Shown: piece after piece, positions 18,545 through 32,700 of the stretch | Layout of the letters: every line of letters starts with the position of its first letter | Position numbering within the stretch: the stretch's first letter is position 1 | Source of the DNA: Symsagittifera roscoffensis | Lineage: Eukaryota > Xenacoelomorpha > Acoela > Convolutidae | Length of the DNA: 64,000 nt | Assembly: GCF_963678635.1 (NCBI RefSeq) | Contig: NC_087062.1 | Span: 82,794,012 to 82,858,011 of the forward strand | Reading direction: 5' to 3' | The notes under the pieces: generated by a model | Databases searched by the model: none | The model's input: the letters and a program-made list of their open reading frames with translations, nothing else | Told to the model about the DNA's origin: nothing | Made by a program: the position numbers and the translations under genes

Positions 18545-21500
18545 TGGTGTCAAAGTCACTGTCTTTTTTCGTTTTATGGTTTTTGTTCCTTTTTCTATTC
18601 TTTTTTGGTTTTTGTTTTGCTTTTTGTCTTTTTGCTCGTGTTTTTGTCCCCCTAGTTGCCCCCCTTTACTCGGTTAGCTAAGCCTCGTTCGGAGAGCGTA
18701 CCAGGAAATTTTCTCGAGTTTTCTTAAAAAGCTATCACGGTACAACCGGAAGGTTTGCACGTTCCTGTCGAACCGTACCGCCGGTACTCTAGAATGGGCA
18801 TTCAGCCCGAAGCTGTCTCAAATGGGTTCGACTCCGTAGTCTTGATGTCGTAAACACCCAGGAGCGCCATAAAAACACTATGTAACATTCGTCTACTGCA
18901 GTCACACATGAGGCTTAAGAAAATAGGCCCTATAACCACTGGCTCAAGGGTCAGGGACACTATCTCTTGTGTTTTTCTACCTCAAGAACGGTCGGAGCCA
19001 GTTCGGTTCGCTTGTGACATGAGACTACGACCCGTTACAGCTTAAAGGCTACTACTAAAATATCCCCCCACTCTAGAATTAGAAACGTCCCCATACTTAG
19101 GTCTCTAGATACCCAAAATACATGAACGCCGTTAAAAACCGGGTCGGAACAATCCGTTAAGTTGCTTTTTTATTAGACAGTGGAACTTTGATCCATTTCA
19201 GATGGATCAACCTAAAACTCGCCTTACCTCAGCATAACAATCATAAAACACACTCTAGAAATTTAAATTAAGGACTCACATGTTGATGCGCTCAAGCACA
19301 GGAAGTAATTAAATGGGTGAGCAACTCTAGAATTAACTAAAGTAACTAGATAAGTTCAATGTTTATCAGTTTGAATGGTAAGGGTAAGTTTGAACTCAAG
19401 AACGAAGTTTTATGTGGACCATTGGGACACTCAAGCTGTCCACCTTTCCGTCGAAGGTTCACTCTGGTCCAGTTCGAATGATTACTCTCTCGGGAATACT
19501 CTGTCTTCTATTTCAGATAGGACAGCTCTACTCTTGTTCACTATGATGGAAATTGCGAATAGCAATTTCCCACTCGTTTTTATCTGACAACTTTCCCGCA
19601 ATTGTTCTAAAATTGTTCTCTTTTCTTTTTCTGATTTTCAGTTATCGCGAGAAAATCGTGCATGACATGTTCCATTCGAAATTTTGAAAAATTAAATTTC
19701 ACTACAAAATCAAGTGTTTTCTGCTCTTCTCAAGGTCAAACTTCCAAATATGACCGACTATGTTTTGATCACAATAACTGTCATCAAAACATAGTTAATA
19801 GGATTTTCTAGCCCTGTTTTTAGTGATGGTCATGTAGCTAGGGATCCTGTAAAATAACTAAGTCCGAGGAGTATGTGCCGGTCGGTCATATCTAGAAATT
19901 TAGCCTTGCTTTGGGATAAAAAATTTTTTTTCAAAAATTCGAATTGAACGTGTCATGGTCAACTTTCTCGCGACAACTGAAAATACAAAGTGAATTAGAT
20001 CAGAAGATTCGAGATACTTTTGCGCAAAGGTCGAGAGAGATCACTAGAGTAAAATTTTATCTGATTAAATTGAGATAAGGCGAGTTTTAGGTTGATGCAT
20101 CTGAAATGGATCAAAGGTCCACTGTCAAAAAAAACTAAGCTTCCAAACCTGTTTTTCCAAATGGCATTCGTGTGTTTTAGGTATTTAGAGACCTGAACAT
20201 CGGGGCGTTTTTAATTGCAGAGTGGAGGTATATTTTGCTACTAGTTTTTAAGCTGTAACACGGTTTGTAGTCTCATGTCTTAGGCGAACCGAATTTGATC
20301 CGATTGAATCAGGTATAAAAGCACAAGAGATAGTGTCACTGAGCCTTGAGCCCATAGTTAAAGGGCCAATTTCTCTTAACCTCATAAGTGAAATGAGCGG
20401 ACGACTGCTATAACACAAAAAAAATCTTTTCTGCTTTTTGGTTTGAGGCACTTGGAAAATAATTTCAGCATGGTAGCTTTGTTGCGAATTTCGTTTCTGT
20501 CATTGGAAAAACGGGGAGTTTTTAGGTTTTTGTCTTTTTTTTCGCATTCAACGCAAATCCAGCTACAACAAGAAATCATCGGAGAAAGTTGAGTGATATA
20601 TCATTTTTCAGTCGTCATTCGAACGACATTAAAACATTTTGAAAAAACGGCAGTGTCGCTCAAAAACCGGTATGATTTTTTGTCTAAGTTCAAGCCAGTA
20701 AAGCGAGAGAGCAAGATTATTTATGCATAATTATTGCAATGAAAAATTGTTTATTTGTGCTCAATTTAGAATCGGAGTAAATTAAGTTGTTGGAGCTTTT
20801 CAGGGCAATTTTGAAAAATTCAAAAACTCAAACTTTTTTTGTTTTTCATGAATATTTTTTTTCTCTGATCAATTTTCTACAAACGTTGGTGTTTCGATTG
20901 CTGATATTCTTATGACTGTCAATTTTGCCTGAATGATTGTTTTACGTCAGATCCTTTCATCACACAACGCATAAAGAATTACACTTTTCTGAAAGAAAAG
21001 CGCTTCTTGAAATTTTTGGAAGACTAAGGCCGGAACTTTCTGTGCTACTTGCGCGATAGCCTTGTTTTATTGTGAAAATGATTTCTAGTTAAGCTAAACT
21101 TCTCTGTCAACTTTTAAATTCAAGGTTACCGTTGACTTTGTAATGGATCAATGAAACCAGAGAACAGTATGTACAAAGGCGTAGAGATAAATGCATAATA
21201 TACCAAATGGATTCGTACAAAGACCGGTTAATCGAAATATCATTTCTACCGCGGCCAATGTTTATACAGATTAACAACCCTCTGCCTTCTGCTGCTGATC
21301 AAAAATTTTATTTAGAAAACACGACGCTGACATGACATGATAGACTTGTGTGGCGTTCCGCCTGTTTGACACAGCTGAACCCTCGACGAGCGAGAAAAAG
21401 AACATTAGCGTTGTTAATCGAGAACTAATCACAAAGAGAAGGGTCGGAATGTTCATTAAATAATTCGAAATGCCGCGGAGTATTTCTGAGAAATACAGAG

Positions 21501-22635
21501 AGTGCACGTATTTGGCAGAAAACTGACGGAAAAACAGAACAACCGAACTAACAAGTGAAGAACGGTCGAGAAAAAACGGAAGAAAATACGAAGTCTCTTA
21601 TCCTGACGATCACGCACAATAAGACGTATAGCGGAAGCCAATAAGAAGAAAGGAGGCTGCAGTGGGATAGCCGGAAGGATCAGTACCCTCCCGTGCCACG
21701 AAGTTGGAGAAATAACAGCGTTATTTCGGGAAGAGCACGGAATCGGAGGCCCGGTACCCAGTGACTGTTGTTTGTTGAGAGACTGTATTAAACTGACTTT
21801 TTAGCTGCTTTAATGCCATGAACGATTGATTTAACCCCAATATTCTTTGTTATTTCAGAGCATGAGTAGCTAGGAAGAGGAAAGGGTCAATCCATCTCCA
21901 ATAGATTTAGTATATAACTGTCACTAAAAACATAGTAAATATGATTTTCGAGCCGTATTTTTAGTGGTAGTCATGTAGTTTAGGGACCCGAGACACAGCT
22001 ATGTGGTTATCTTTGCATGCAAACGAAAGCTGATCAAAAGACGTTTTAATGATGGCCTAAAAATGGACTTTTTTTACTTAGCACTAAACAGACCAGAAAA
22101 TCAACTGGTTAGGGCAAGACGGTGAAAAACGAGTAGAATTTAGGTAGCTGACGGCGGCCAGTCGTCAATGGGTGCTTTTTTTACGCTCCGTCACTATGTA
22201 GTGTTTGGGCGAATGTTATATAGACGTTTTTATGGCGCTCCTGGGTGGGCCTGTTAAAGGCATAAGACCATCATGATCAGCAAACGTTTCAGTGACGAAC
22301 CCTCTGCTCCGGGAGTATGCCCGAGTTAGAGGTCTTAGGGTCCTGTATTGTACTAGGGGGAAGGTACCGACCGTCCGCCTGGTACTATTTAGCTTTTTAA
22401 CATAGTTAAGATCAAAAGTTCCGGGGGCCGGAGGGCTGGGCGGGAAGTCTAGAGCCCGCTTATCCCAAGGCCCTGGCACCAAAAACCATTAAAGATAAAT
22501 TGTAAAACCAAACAAAAATAGCGTATAATTAAGACAAAACCAAAAAACAATTTTACTTGAAAATTGAAAAGTACAAAAACAGTATAAATCCAAAAAAGAC
22601 CAAGAACAGTAAAAAACATAACATGACAGTTTTTA
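18545..22635. repeat. Large diverged inverted repeat (foldback-like), right arm interrupted
   Basis: The left arm (about 18,545-19,790) is the reverse complement, at roughly 75-80% by eye, of 19,795-20,410 joined to 22,190-22,635. Anchors are GACACTATCTCTTGTG at about 18,957 against its complement near 20,320; TTTGATCCATTTCAGATG near 19,189 against 20,100; and TGGCGCTCCTGGGTG (complement of 18,855-18,872) near 22,235. The centre at about 19,760-19,800 is a small palindrome with TATGTTTTGAT on one side and ATCAAAACATA on the other. No transposase frame was found. It could be a foldback element or two head-to-head copies of one repeat. Confidence 0.75.
20410..22190. other. About 1.8-kb insertion in the right arm of the inverted repeat, no gene recognised
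   Basis: This segment has no counterpart in the left arm. It is AT-rich and contains no long reading frame that I would call a gene. A stretch of about 75 bp at 21,917-21,990 (AACTGTCACTAAAAACATAG onward) matches the centre of the inverted repeat at 19,777-19,850 in direct orientation, so a related repeat may have inserted there. Confidence 0.5.
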
Positions 22636-23639
22636 TATTATTTCCGGACGACATGTAATCTGACCTTCCTATTTGTTGTTGTTTCAGATTGATTTACATT
22701 ATTTGTGATTAAAAGATTGAGTGTTTTGTTGATGGGTTAGATATCCTCCCATTAGTGTTGTTTGAGTATTTAAGCACGTTGATGATAGTTTTGCCGGTGA
22801 TCGGAGGGTAGAGTGGCAGGCTGACAGACGTGTTCCAGACTCAACAGAGGGCATCAAGCACAACATCCAAAACAACTGTTGGGTATCGTTGACACAATTT
22901 TAGTATCGTTTGGTTACTATTTCATTAAAACTTAAGTGGTGGGGGGCACAATTGGCGCGGTCCGGTTGCACCCTCCATCGATTGTGAATTTCCGAGTTAA
23001 GGGTCTTAATTCAGGTATTTTGGTGCAAAGGAGGCTATAGTTTTATTGATCAACGACTACTAATAGAATATTGTCCTTATCATGTATTACTTGTCTCCCA
23101 TTTAGACCCGAGAAACACCCCGATTTTGTGGAAAAATACTGATTTTCGACCAAACCGTTAACCCCAGAAAATTTGGATATCCGCGCTTTTACGAACAGCA
23201 AAAAACTTCTGCGCAGTGGGCTATTACGTAGTTCGATCCTCCTAACCAAAGAAACCGCACGGAAAAAGACTTGGTAGAAGTTGGCGAAAGTACTTTTTTT
23301 TTCGTTCACAATTTTTGTAAGTTTCCGGATTTCGTCAAAATGTTTTGAGAATCGAGTTTTTTAGTTTTTAGAGTTAAAGCAATAAATCTTTTTACTTTAG
23401 CTCATTTCAAGTATTTTCGGGCAATTTCAGTAAGAATTGCGTAAAAAATCTCTGAGAACCTATAAAGGTAGTGAAAAAAGGCCAAGTTAACGAACGGGTT
23501 TTTGGCGATTTCTCAAAGACTAGCCAACCGATCGGAATAATTTTGGTACCTGAAATAGAGGCGAAAACTTCAGGAAAATAGAGGCAATAACTTTTGGGTC
23601 AATAACTTCAGGAAAGAAAATTTTTTTAAAATTTGTTAG
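22636..23639. other. Intergenic AT-rich region, nothing recognised
   Basis: No convincing coding region, RNA gene or element boundary was found on either strand. Short reading frames here lack recognisable motifs. Confidence 0.4.
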
Positions 23640-24250
23640 TTCGGAGGGTTAGGGAACCCTCCGAGTGGCAGAAATTTTTATAAAATCAACTTTTTATCCT
23701 ACTGGGAAGGTTGACCGAGTCGGCCAATCTAGTTTTAAGTAAGTTAGACTGTAATCAGAGGCCTTACAGCGGTGAAATCATCTGTTTTCGTGATTTTTGG
23801 TGAACCCTCCGAAGCAACCCTCCGGAGTCAGCAAGGCCCTTAGCAACACTCCTAAGCAGAAATTTTTCACGCAACGCTCCGAGACAATTAAAATAACCCC
23901 CCAGAGTGAAAATAGCTTGTTTTGACTCTTTTTGGGACTAGCTAGACACCCTTTTAAGCGAAACTTGAAAAACTTAGAATTTTGAGTGAACCCTACGAAG
24001 CAACCCCCCCCCCCCCCCCCCCGGAGCGTATTAAGCCTCTTATTGACCCTTCTTAGTGAAGTTTAGGGGAATCTCTGAAGTTAATTAGGTGTTTAGGTAC
24101 CCTCCGGAGTAACCCTCCGGAGTAAGCTAAGTGCTCTAACAACCCTCCGAAGTAACCCTCCGAAGTGACTTAAACCCTTTAACAACCCTCCTTAGCGAAA
24201 ATTTGGAGGTACCCTCCGGGACAATTTAAACATCCTTAGATATCCTTGCC
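23640..24250. repeat. Interspersed CCCTCCG-A/G-AG short repeat field with a poly-C tract
   Basis: AACCCTCCGGAG or AACCCTCCGAAG recurs every 15-60 bp. A run of C residues lies at about 24,007-24,022. The same motif set reappears at the joins of the 1,005-bp duplication (about 25,050-25,230 and 26,055-26,235), so this field is part of the same satellite family. Confidence 0.8.
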
Positions 24251-26700
24251 AGGTCTAAATAGAAAGTCGACTACTCCGTAGACGTGTATATTAAAAGAAT
24301 AGTTGCCCAGTTGACCCGGAGATTCGCGACTAACTTTCGATTCTAAATCGGGTTCATCAAAAGTATCCGAACAAAAAAAAACTTTTTTGATTGTGTTTTT
24401 GGTTGTGTGGTTGCCTTGAGCTACTTAATAGGAAAGTCGACTACTCACGAGACGTGTATATTAGAAGAATAGTGGCCCAGTTGACCCGGAGGTTCGCGAT
24501 TAACTTTGGATTCTAAATCGGGTTCATCAAAAGTAACAGAACAAAAAAAATTTTTTTTTGATTGTGTTTTTGATTGTGTGGTTGCCTTGAGCTACTTAAC
24601 AGGAAAGCTCGGGCAGGCCGGGAACACAAAAAAGAAGACCTCGGTGAGTGTATTAGACAAGACACACTCACTTGAGAAGCCAAAAATCTTCCCATTCTCG
24701 TGCACTTGGAGCTTTCTGGGTGTGGGAGAGATTTTGCTAAGACTCTAGATATTTTTGATCAAGAGGTTGCTTTGAGCTACGTAGTAGGACAGCTCACGCA
24801 AGCGCAGGACAGATAAAAGAAGTACTCGGTGAGTGTATTAGACCAGACAAACTCACTAGAGAGTTGTTTTGACCGTACTCGAGGTATGTTTCGACCATGC
24901 TCGGGGTATGTTTCGACCGTGCTCAAAGTATGTTTCGACCGTACTCGAGGTATGTTTCGACCATACTCGAGGTATGTTTCGACGGTGCTCAAAGTATGTT
25001 TCGACCGTGCTCAAAATATGTTTCGACTGTACTCGTGATTATTGAGTGAACCCTCCGAAGCAACCCTCCGGAGCGTATTAAGCCTCATTTTGACCCTCCT
25101 TAGTGAAGTTGAGGGGAATCTCCGAAGTTACTTAGGTGTTTAAGGTACCCTCCGGAGTAACCCTCAGAAGTGATTTAAGCCCTTTAACAATCCTCCTTAG
25201 TGAATATTTGGAGGTACCCTCCGGGACATTTTAAACATCCTTAGATATCCTTGCCAGGTCTAAATAGAAAGTCGACTACTCCGTAGACGTGTATATTAAA
25301 AGAATAGTTGCCCAGTTGACCCGGAGATTCGCGACTAACTTTCGATTCTAAATCGGGTTCATCAAAAGTATCCGAACAAAAAAAAACTTTTTTGATTGTG
25401 TTTTTGGTTGTGTGGTTGCCTTGAGCTACTTAATAGGAAAGTCGACTACTCACGAGACGTGTATATTAGAAGAATAGTGGCCCAGTTGACCCGGAGGTTC
25501 GCGATTAACTTTGGATTCTAAATCGGGTTCATCAAAAGTAACAGAACAAAAAAAAATTTTTTTTGATTGTGTTTTTGATTGTGTGGTTGCCTTGAGCTAC
25601 TTAACAGGAAAGCTCGGGCAGGCCGGGAACACAAAAAAGAAGACCTCGGTGAGTGTATTAGACAAGACACACTCACTTGAGAAGCCAAAAATCTTCCCAT
25701 TCTCGTGCACTTGGAGCTTTCTGGGTGTGGGAGAGATTTTGCTAAGACTCTAGATATTTTTGATCAAGAGGTTGCTTTGAGCTACGTAGTAGGACAGCTC
25801 ACGCAAGCGCAGGACAGATAAAAGAAGTACTCGGTGAGTGTATTAGACCAGACAAACTCACTAGAGAGTTGTTTTGACCGTACTCGAGGTATGTTTCGAC
25901 CATGCTCGGGGTATGTTTCGACCGTGCTCAAAGTATGTTTCGACCGTACTCGAGGTATGTTTCGACCATACTCGAGGTATGTTTCGACGGTGCTCAAAGT
26001 ATGTTTCGACCGTGCTCAAAATATGTTTCGACTGTACTCGTGATTATTGAGTGAACCCTCCGAAGCAACCCTCCGGAGCGTATTAAGCCTCATTTTGACC
26101 CTCCTTAGTGAAGTTGAGGGGAATCTCCGAAGTTACTTAGGTGTTTAAGGTACCCTCCGGAGTAACCCTCAGAAGTGATTTAAGCCCTTTAACAATCCTC
26201 CTTAGTGAAAATTTGGAGGTACCCTCCGGGACATTTTAAACATCCTTAGATATCCTTGCCAGGTCTAAATAGAAAGTCGACTACTCCGTAGACGTGTATA
26301 TTAAAAGAATAGTTGCCCAGTTGACCCGGAGATTCGCGACTAACTTTCGATTCTAAATCGGGTTCATCAAAAGTATCCGAACAAAAAAAAACTTTTTTGA
26401 TTGTGTTTTTGGTTGTGTGGTTGCCTTGAGCTACTTAATAGGAAAGCTCGGGCAATCCGAGAACACAAAAGAGAAGAACTCGGTGAGTGTATTAGTTACG
26501 ACACACTCACTTGAGAAGCCAAAAATCTTCCCACTCTCGTGCACTTGGAGCTGTCCGGGTGTGGTAGAGCTTTTGCTAAGACTCTAGATATTTTCGATCA
26601 AGAGGTTGCCTTGAGCTACGTAGTAGGACAGCTCACGCAATCACAGAACATATAAAAGAAGTACTCGGTGAGTGTATTAGACCAGACACACTCACTCGAG
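24010..26700. repeat. 1,005-bp tandem duplication, two full copies plus a diverged partial third
   Basis: The landmark AGGTCTAAAT starts at 24,251, 25,256 and 26,261, exactly 1,005 bp apart. Copies one and two are almost identical; copy three lacks a subunit and has diverged after about 26,450. Each copy contains a repeated segment of about 175 bp with GTCGACTACTC (24,268 and 24,434) and ends in a short block of the 22-bp satellite (24,870-25,035; 25,875-26,040). The 80-codon reading frame present in both copies is repeat sequence and probably not a gene. Confidence 0.9.
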
Positions 26701-29700
26701 AATTGTTTTGACCGTACTCGAGGTATGTATCGACCATGCTCGGGGTTTGTTTCGACCGTGCTCAAAGTATGTTTCGACCGTACTCGAGGTATGTTTCGAC
26801 CATACTCGAGGTATGTTTCGACGGTGCTCAAGTTATGTATCGACCAGGCTCAAAGTATATTTCGACTGTACTCGAGGTATGTTTCGACCATACTCGAGGT
26901 ATAATTCGACCGTACTCGAGGCAAGTTTCGACAAAACTCGAGGTATGTTTCGACCGTGCCCGAGGTATGTTTCAACTATGCTCAAAGTATGTTTCGACCG
27001 TACTCGAGGTTTGTTTCGACCATACTCGAGGTATGTTTCGACCGTACTCGAGGAATGTTTCGACCATACTAGAGGTATGTTTCGACCTAGCTCAATGTAT
27101 GCTTCGAGCGTACTCGAGCTATGTTTCGACCATACTCGAGGTATGTTTCGACCGTGCTCAAAGTATGTTTCGACCGTAGTCGAGGAATGTTTTGACCGTA
27201 CTCGAAGTATGTTTGCACCATGCTCGAGGTAGGTTTCGACCATGCTCGAGGTACGTTTCGACCGTGCTCAAGGCATACTTCGACCGTAATCAAGGTATGT
27301 TTCGACCGTGCTCAAAGTATGTTTCTACCGTACTCGAGGTATGTTTCGACCATACTCGAGGTATGTTTCGACTGTGCTCAAAGTATGTTTCGACCGTACT
27401 CGAGTTTCGTTTCGACCTTACTCGAGGTATGTTTCGATCATACTCGAGGTAAGTTTGGACCGTGCTCGAGGTGTGTTTCGGCCGTGCTCAAAAAATGTTC
27501 CGACTGTACTCGAGTTATGCTTCGATCAAACTCGAGGTATGTTTCGACCGTGCTCAAGTTATGTATCGAACGTGCTCAAAATTAGTGTCGACTGTACTCG
27601 AAGTATGTTACGACCATACTCGAGGTATACTTCGACCGTACTCGAGGTATGTTTCGACCATGCTCAAAGTATGTTTCGACCGTACTCGAGGTATGTTTCG
27701 GCCGTGCTCAAAAATGTTCCGACCGTACTCGAGGTATGTTTCGATCATACTCGAGGTAAGTTTCGACCGTGCTCGAGGTGTGTTTCGGCCGTGCTCAAAA
27801 AATGTTCCGACTGTACTCGAGTTATGCTTCGATCAAACTCGAGGTATGCTTCGACCGTACTCGAGGTATGTTTCGACCATGCTCAAAGTATGTTTCGACC
27901 GTACTCGAGGTATGTTTCGGCCGTGCTCAAAAATGTTCCGACCGTACTCGAGTTATGTTTCGATCATACTCGAGGTATGTTTTGACCGTGCTCAATATAT
28001 GTTTCGACCGTACTCGAGGAATGTTTTGACGTTACTCGAGGTATGTTTCCACCATGCTCGAGGTAGGTTTCGACCATGCTCGAGGTATGCTTCGACCGTG
28101 CTCAAGGCATATTTCGACCGTGCTCAAGGTATGTTTTGACCGTGCTCAAAGTATGTTTCGACCATGCTCAAAGTATGTTTCGACCGTACTCGAGGTATGT
28201 TTCGGCCGTGCTCAAAAATGTTCCGACCGTACTCGAGTTATGTTTCGATCATACTCGAGGTATGTTTCGACCGTGCTCAAGGTTTGTTTCGACCGTACTC
28301 GAGCTATTTTTCGGCCATGCTCGAGGTATGTTTCGACCGTGCTCAATATATGTTTCGACCGTACTCGAGGAATGTTTTGACGTTACTCGAGGTATGTTTC
28401 CAACATGCTCGGGGTAGGTTTCGACCATGTTCGAGGTATGTTTCGTCCGTGCTCAAGGCATATTTCGACCGTGCTCAAGGTATGTTTCGACCGTGCTCAA
28501 AGTATGTTTCGACCGTGCTGGAGGTATGTTTGGACCGTACTCGAGGTATGTTTTGACCGTACTCGAGGAATGTTTTGACCGTACTCGAGTTTCGTTTCGA
28601 CCTTACTCGAGGTATGTTTCGATCATACTCGAGGTAAGTTTGGACCGTGCTCGAGGTGTGTTTCGGCCGTGCTCAAAAAATGTTCCGACCGTACTCGAGT
28701 TATGCTTCGATCAAACTCGAGGTATGTTTCGACCGTGCTCAAGTTATGTATCGAACGTGCTCAAAATTAGTGTCGACTGTACTCGAAGTATGTTACGACC
28801 ATACTCGAGGTATGCTTCGACCGTACTCGAGGTATGTTTCGACCATGCTCAAAGTATGTTTCGACCGTACTCGAGGTATGTTTCGGCCGTGCTCAAAAAT
28901 GTTCCGACCGTACTCGAGGTATGTTTCGATCATACTCGAGGTAAGTTTCGACCGTGCTCGAGGTGTGTTTCGGCCGTGCTCAAAAAATGTTCCGACTGTA
29001 CTCGAGTTATGCTTCGATCAAACTCGAGGTATGTTTCGACCGTGCTCAAGTTATGTATCGAACGTGCTCAAAATTAGTGTCGACTGTACTCGAAGTATGT
29101 TACGACCATACTCGAGGTATGCTTCGACCGTACTCGAGGTATGTTTCGACCATGCTCAAAGTATGTTTCGACCGTACTCGAGGTATGTTTCGGCCGTGCT
29201 CAAAAATGTTCCGACCGTACTCGAGTTATGTTTCGATCATACTCGAGGTATGTTTTGACCGTGCTCAATATATGTTTCGACCGTACTCGAGGAATGTTTT
29301 GACGTTACTCGAGGTATGTTTCCACCATGCTCGAGGTAGGTTTCGACCATGCTCGAGGTATGCTTCGACCGTGCTCAAGGCATATTTCGACCGTGCTCAA
29401 GGTATGTTTTGACCGTGCTCAAAGTATGTTTCGACCATGCTCAAAGTATGTTTCGACCGTACTCGAGGTATGTTTCGGCCGTGCTCAAAAATGTTCCGAC
29501 CGTACTCGAGTTATGTTTCGATCATACTCGAGGTATGTTTCGACCGTGCTCAAGGTTTGTTTCGACCGTACTCGAGCTATTTTTCGGCCATGCTCGAGGT
29601 ATGTTTCGACCGTGCTCAATATATGTTTCGACCGTACTCGAGGAATGTTTTGACGTTACTCGAGGTATGTTTCCAACATGCTCGGGGTAGGTTTCGACCA

Positions 29701-32700
29701 TGCTCGAGGTATGTTTCGTCCGTGCTCAAGGCATATTTCGACCGTGCTCAAGGTATGTTTCGACCGTGCTCAAAGTATGTTTCGACCGTGCTGGAGGTAT
29801 GTTTGGACCGTACTCGAGGTATGTTTTGACCGTACTCGAGGAATGTTTTGACCGTACTCGAGGTATGTTTCCACGATGCTCGAGGTATGTTTCGACCGTG
29901 CTCAAGGTATGTTTCGACCGTAGTTGAGGTATATTTCGACCGTACTCAAGTTTTGTTTCGACTGTGCTCAAGGTATGTTTCGACCGTGCACAAAGTTTGT
30001 TCCGACCGTACTCGACGTATTTTTCAACCGTTCTTAATTTTTTCTAATAACCAAACTCGAATTATGTTTCGACCCGGCTCAATGCATGTTTTGATCGTGC
30101 TCATTGTATATTTTAGCCGTATTCGAGATATATTTCGAACAAGTTCGAGGATTTTTCGACCGAGCTCGAGGTGAGTTCCGATCATTCTCAAAGTATGTTT
30201 CGAGTGTGCTCGAAGTATATTCGACCAGGTTTGAGGTTTATATCTACCTTACTTGAGTTCTGTTTCGACGGTGCTTGAGGTAAACTGAAAAATGTGCTCA
30301 TCGCACTCTCAAGTACCAAACCTCACTCTCATTGTGCCAAACCTCACCCTCGAGTAAAAATTTTCGGTGTAGCCCTGGCATTTGCTTGATTTGGAAAGTC
30401 AAAACTTAAAGCGAGGACCTCGGCCCTTGCTCGGCCAAAGTATGTTTGCACCATGCTCGAGGTAGGTTTCGACCATGCTCGAGGTACGTTTCGACCGTGC
30501 TCAAGGCATACTTCGACCGTAATCAAGGTTTGTTTCGACCGTACTCGAGCTATTTTTCGGCCATGCTCGAGGTATGTTTCGACCGTGCTCAATATATGTT
30601 TCGACCGTACTCGAGGAATGTTTTGACGTTACTCGAGGTATGTTTCCAACATGCTCGGGGTAGGTTTCGACCATGCTCGAGGTATGTTTCGTCCGTGCTC
30701 AAGGCATATTTCGACCGTGCTCAAGGTATGTTTCGACCGTGCTCAAAGTATGTTTCGACCGTGCTGGAGGTATGTTTGGACCGTACTCGAGGTATGTTTT
30801 GACCGTACTCGAGGAATGTTTTGACCGTACTCGAGGTATGTTTCCACGATGCTCGAGGTATGTTTCGACCGTGCTCAAGGTATGTTTCGACCGTAGTTGA
30901 GGTATATTTCGACCGTACTCAAGTTTTGTTTCGACTGTGCTCAAGGTATGTTTCGACCGTGCACAAAGTTTGTTCCGACCGTACTCGACGTATTTTTCAA
31001 CCGTTCTTAATTTTTTCTAATAACCAAACTCGAATTATGTTTCGACCCGGCTCAATGCATGTTTTGATCGTGCTCATTGTATATTTTAGCCGTATTCGAG
31101 ATATATTTCGAACAAGTTCGAGGATTTTTTCGACCGAGCTCGAGGTGAGTTCCGATCATTCTCAAAGTATGTTTCGAGTGTGCTCGAAGTATATTCGACC
31201 AGGTTTGAGGTTTATATCTACCTTACTTGAGTTCTGTTTCGACGGTGCTTGAGGTAAACTGAAAAATGTGCTCATCGCACTCTCAAGTACCAAACCTCAC
31301 TCTCATTGTGCCAAACCTCACCCTCGAGTAAAAATTTTCGGTGTAGCCCTGGCATTTGCTTGATTTGGAAAGTCAAAACTTAAAGCGAGGACCTCGGCCC
31401 TTGCTCGGCCAAAGTATGTTTGCACCATGCTCGAGGTAGGTTTCGACCATGCTCGAGGTACGTTTCGACCGTGCTCAAGGCATACTTCGACCGTAATCAA
31501 GGTATGTTTCGACCGTGCTCAAAGTATGTTTCTACCGTACTCGAGGTATGTTTCGACCATACTCGAGGTATGTTTCGACTGTGCTCAAAGTATGTTTCGA
31601 CCGTACTCGAGTTTCGTTTCGACCTTACTCGAGGTATGTTTCGATCATACTCGAGGTAAGTTTGGACCGTGCTCGAGGTGTGTTTCGGCCGTGCTCAAAA
31701 AATGTTCCGACTGTACTCGAGTTATGCTTCGATCAAACTCGAGGTATGTTTCGACCGTGCTCAAGTTATGTATCGAACGTGCTCAAAATTAGTGTCGACT
31801 GTACTCGAAGTATGTTACGACCATACTCGAGGTATGCTTCGACCGTACTCGAGGTATGTTTCGACCATGCTCAAAGTATGTTTCGACCGTACTCGAGGTA
31901 TGTTTCGGCCGTGCTCAAAAATGTTCCGACCGTACTCGAGGTATGTTTCGATCATACTCGAGGTAAGTTTCGACCGTGCTCGAGGTGTGTTTTGGCCGTG
32001 CTCAAAAAATGTTCCGACTGTACTCGAGTTATGCTTCGATCAAACTCGAGGTATGTTTCGACCGTGCTCAAGTTATGTATCGAACGTGCTCAAAATTAGT
32101 GTCGACTGTACTCGAAGTATGTTACGACCATACTCGAGGTATGCTTCGACCGTACTCGAGGTATGTTTCGACCATGCTCAAAGTATGTTTCGACCGTACT
32201 CGAGGTATGTTTCGGCCGTGCTCAAAAATGTTCCGACCGTACTCGAGTTATGTTTCGATCATACTCGAGGTATGTTTTGACCGTGCTCAATATATGTTTC
32301 GACCGTACTCGAGGAATGTTTTGACGTTACTCGAGGTATGTTTCCACCATGCTCGAGGTAGGTTTCGACCATGCTCGAGGTATGCTTCGACCGTGCTCAA
32401 GGCATATTTCGACCGTGCTCAAGGTATGTTTTGACCGTGCTCAAAGTATGTTTCGACCATGCTCAAAGTATGTTTCGACCGTACTCGAGGTATGTTTCGG
32501 CCGTGCTCAAAAATGTTCCGACCGTACTCGAGTTATGTTTCGATCATACTCGAGGTATGTTTCGACCGTGCTCAAGGTTTGTTTCGACCGTACTCGAGCT
32601 ATTTTTCGGCCATGCTCGAGGTATGTTTCGACCGTGCTCAATATATGTTTCGACCGTACTCGAGGAATGTTTTGACGTTACTCGAGGTATGTTTCCAACA

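Noticed and set aside
16332-18545. A definite 5' LTR for the minus-strand element
   Set aside because: The partner LTR would lie beyond base 1; no primer-binding site or TG...CA pair could be fixed with confidence.
24506-25753. Identical 80-codon frames at 24,506 and 25,511
   Set aside because: They are duplicated because the 1,005-bp repeat is duplicated; no motif, and composition is that of the repeat.
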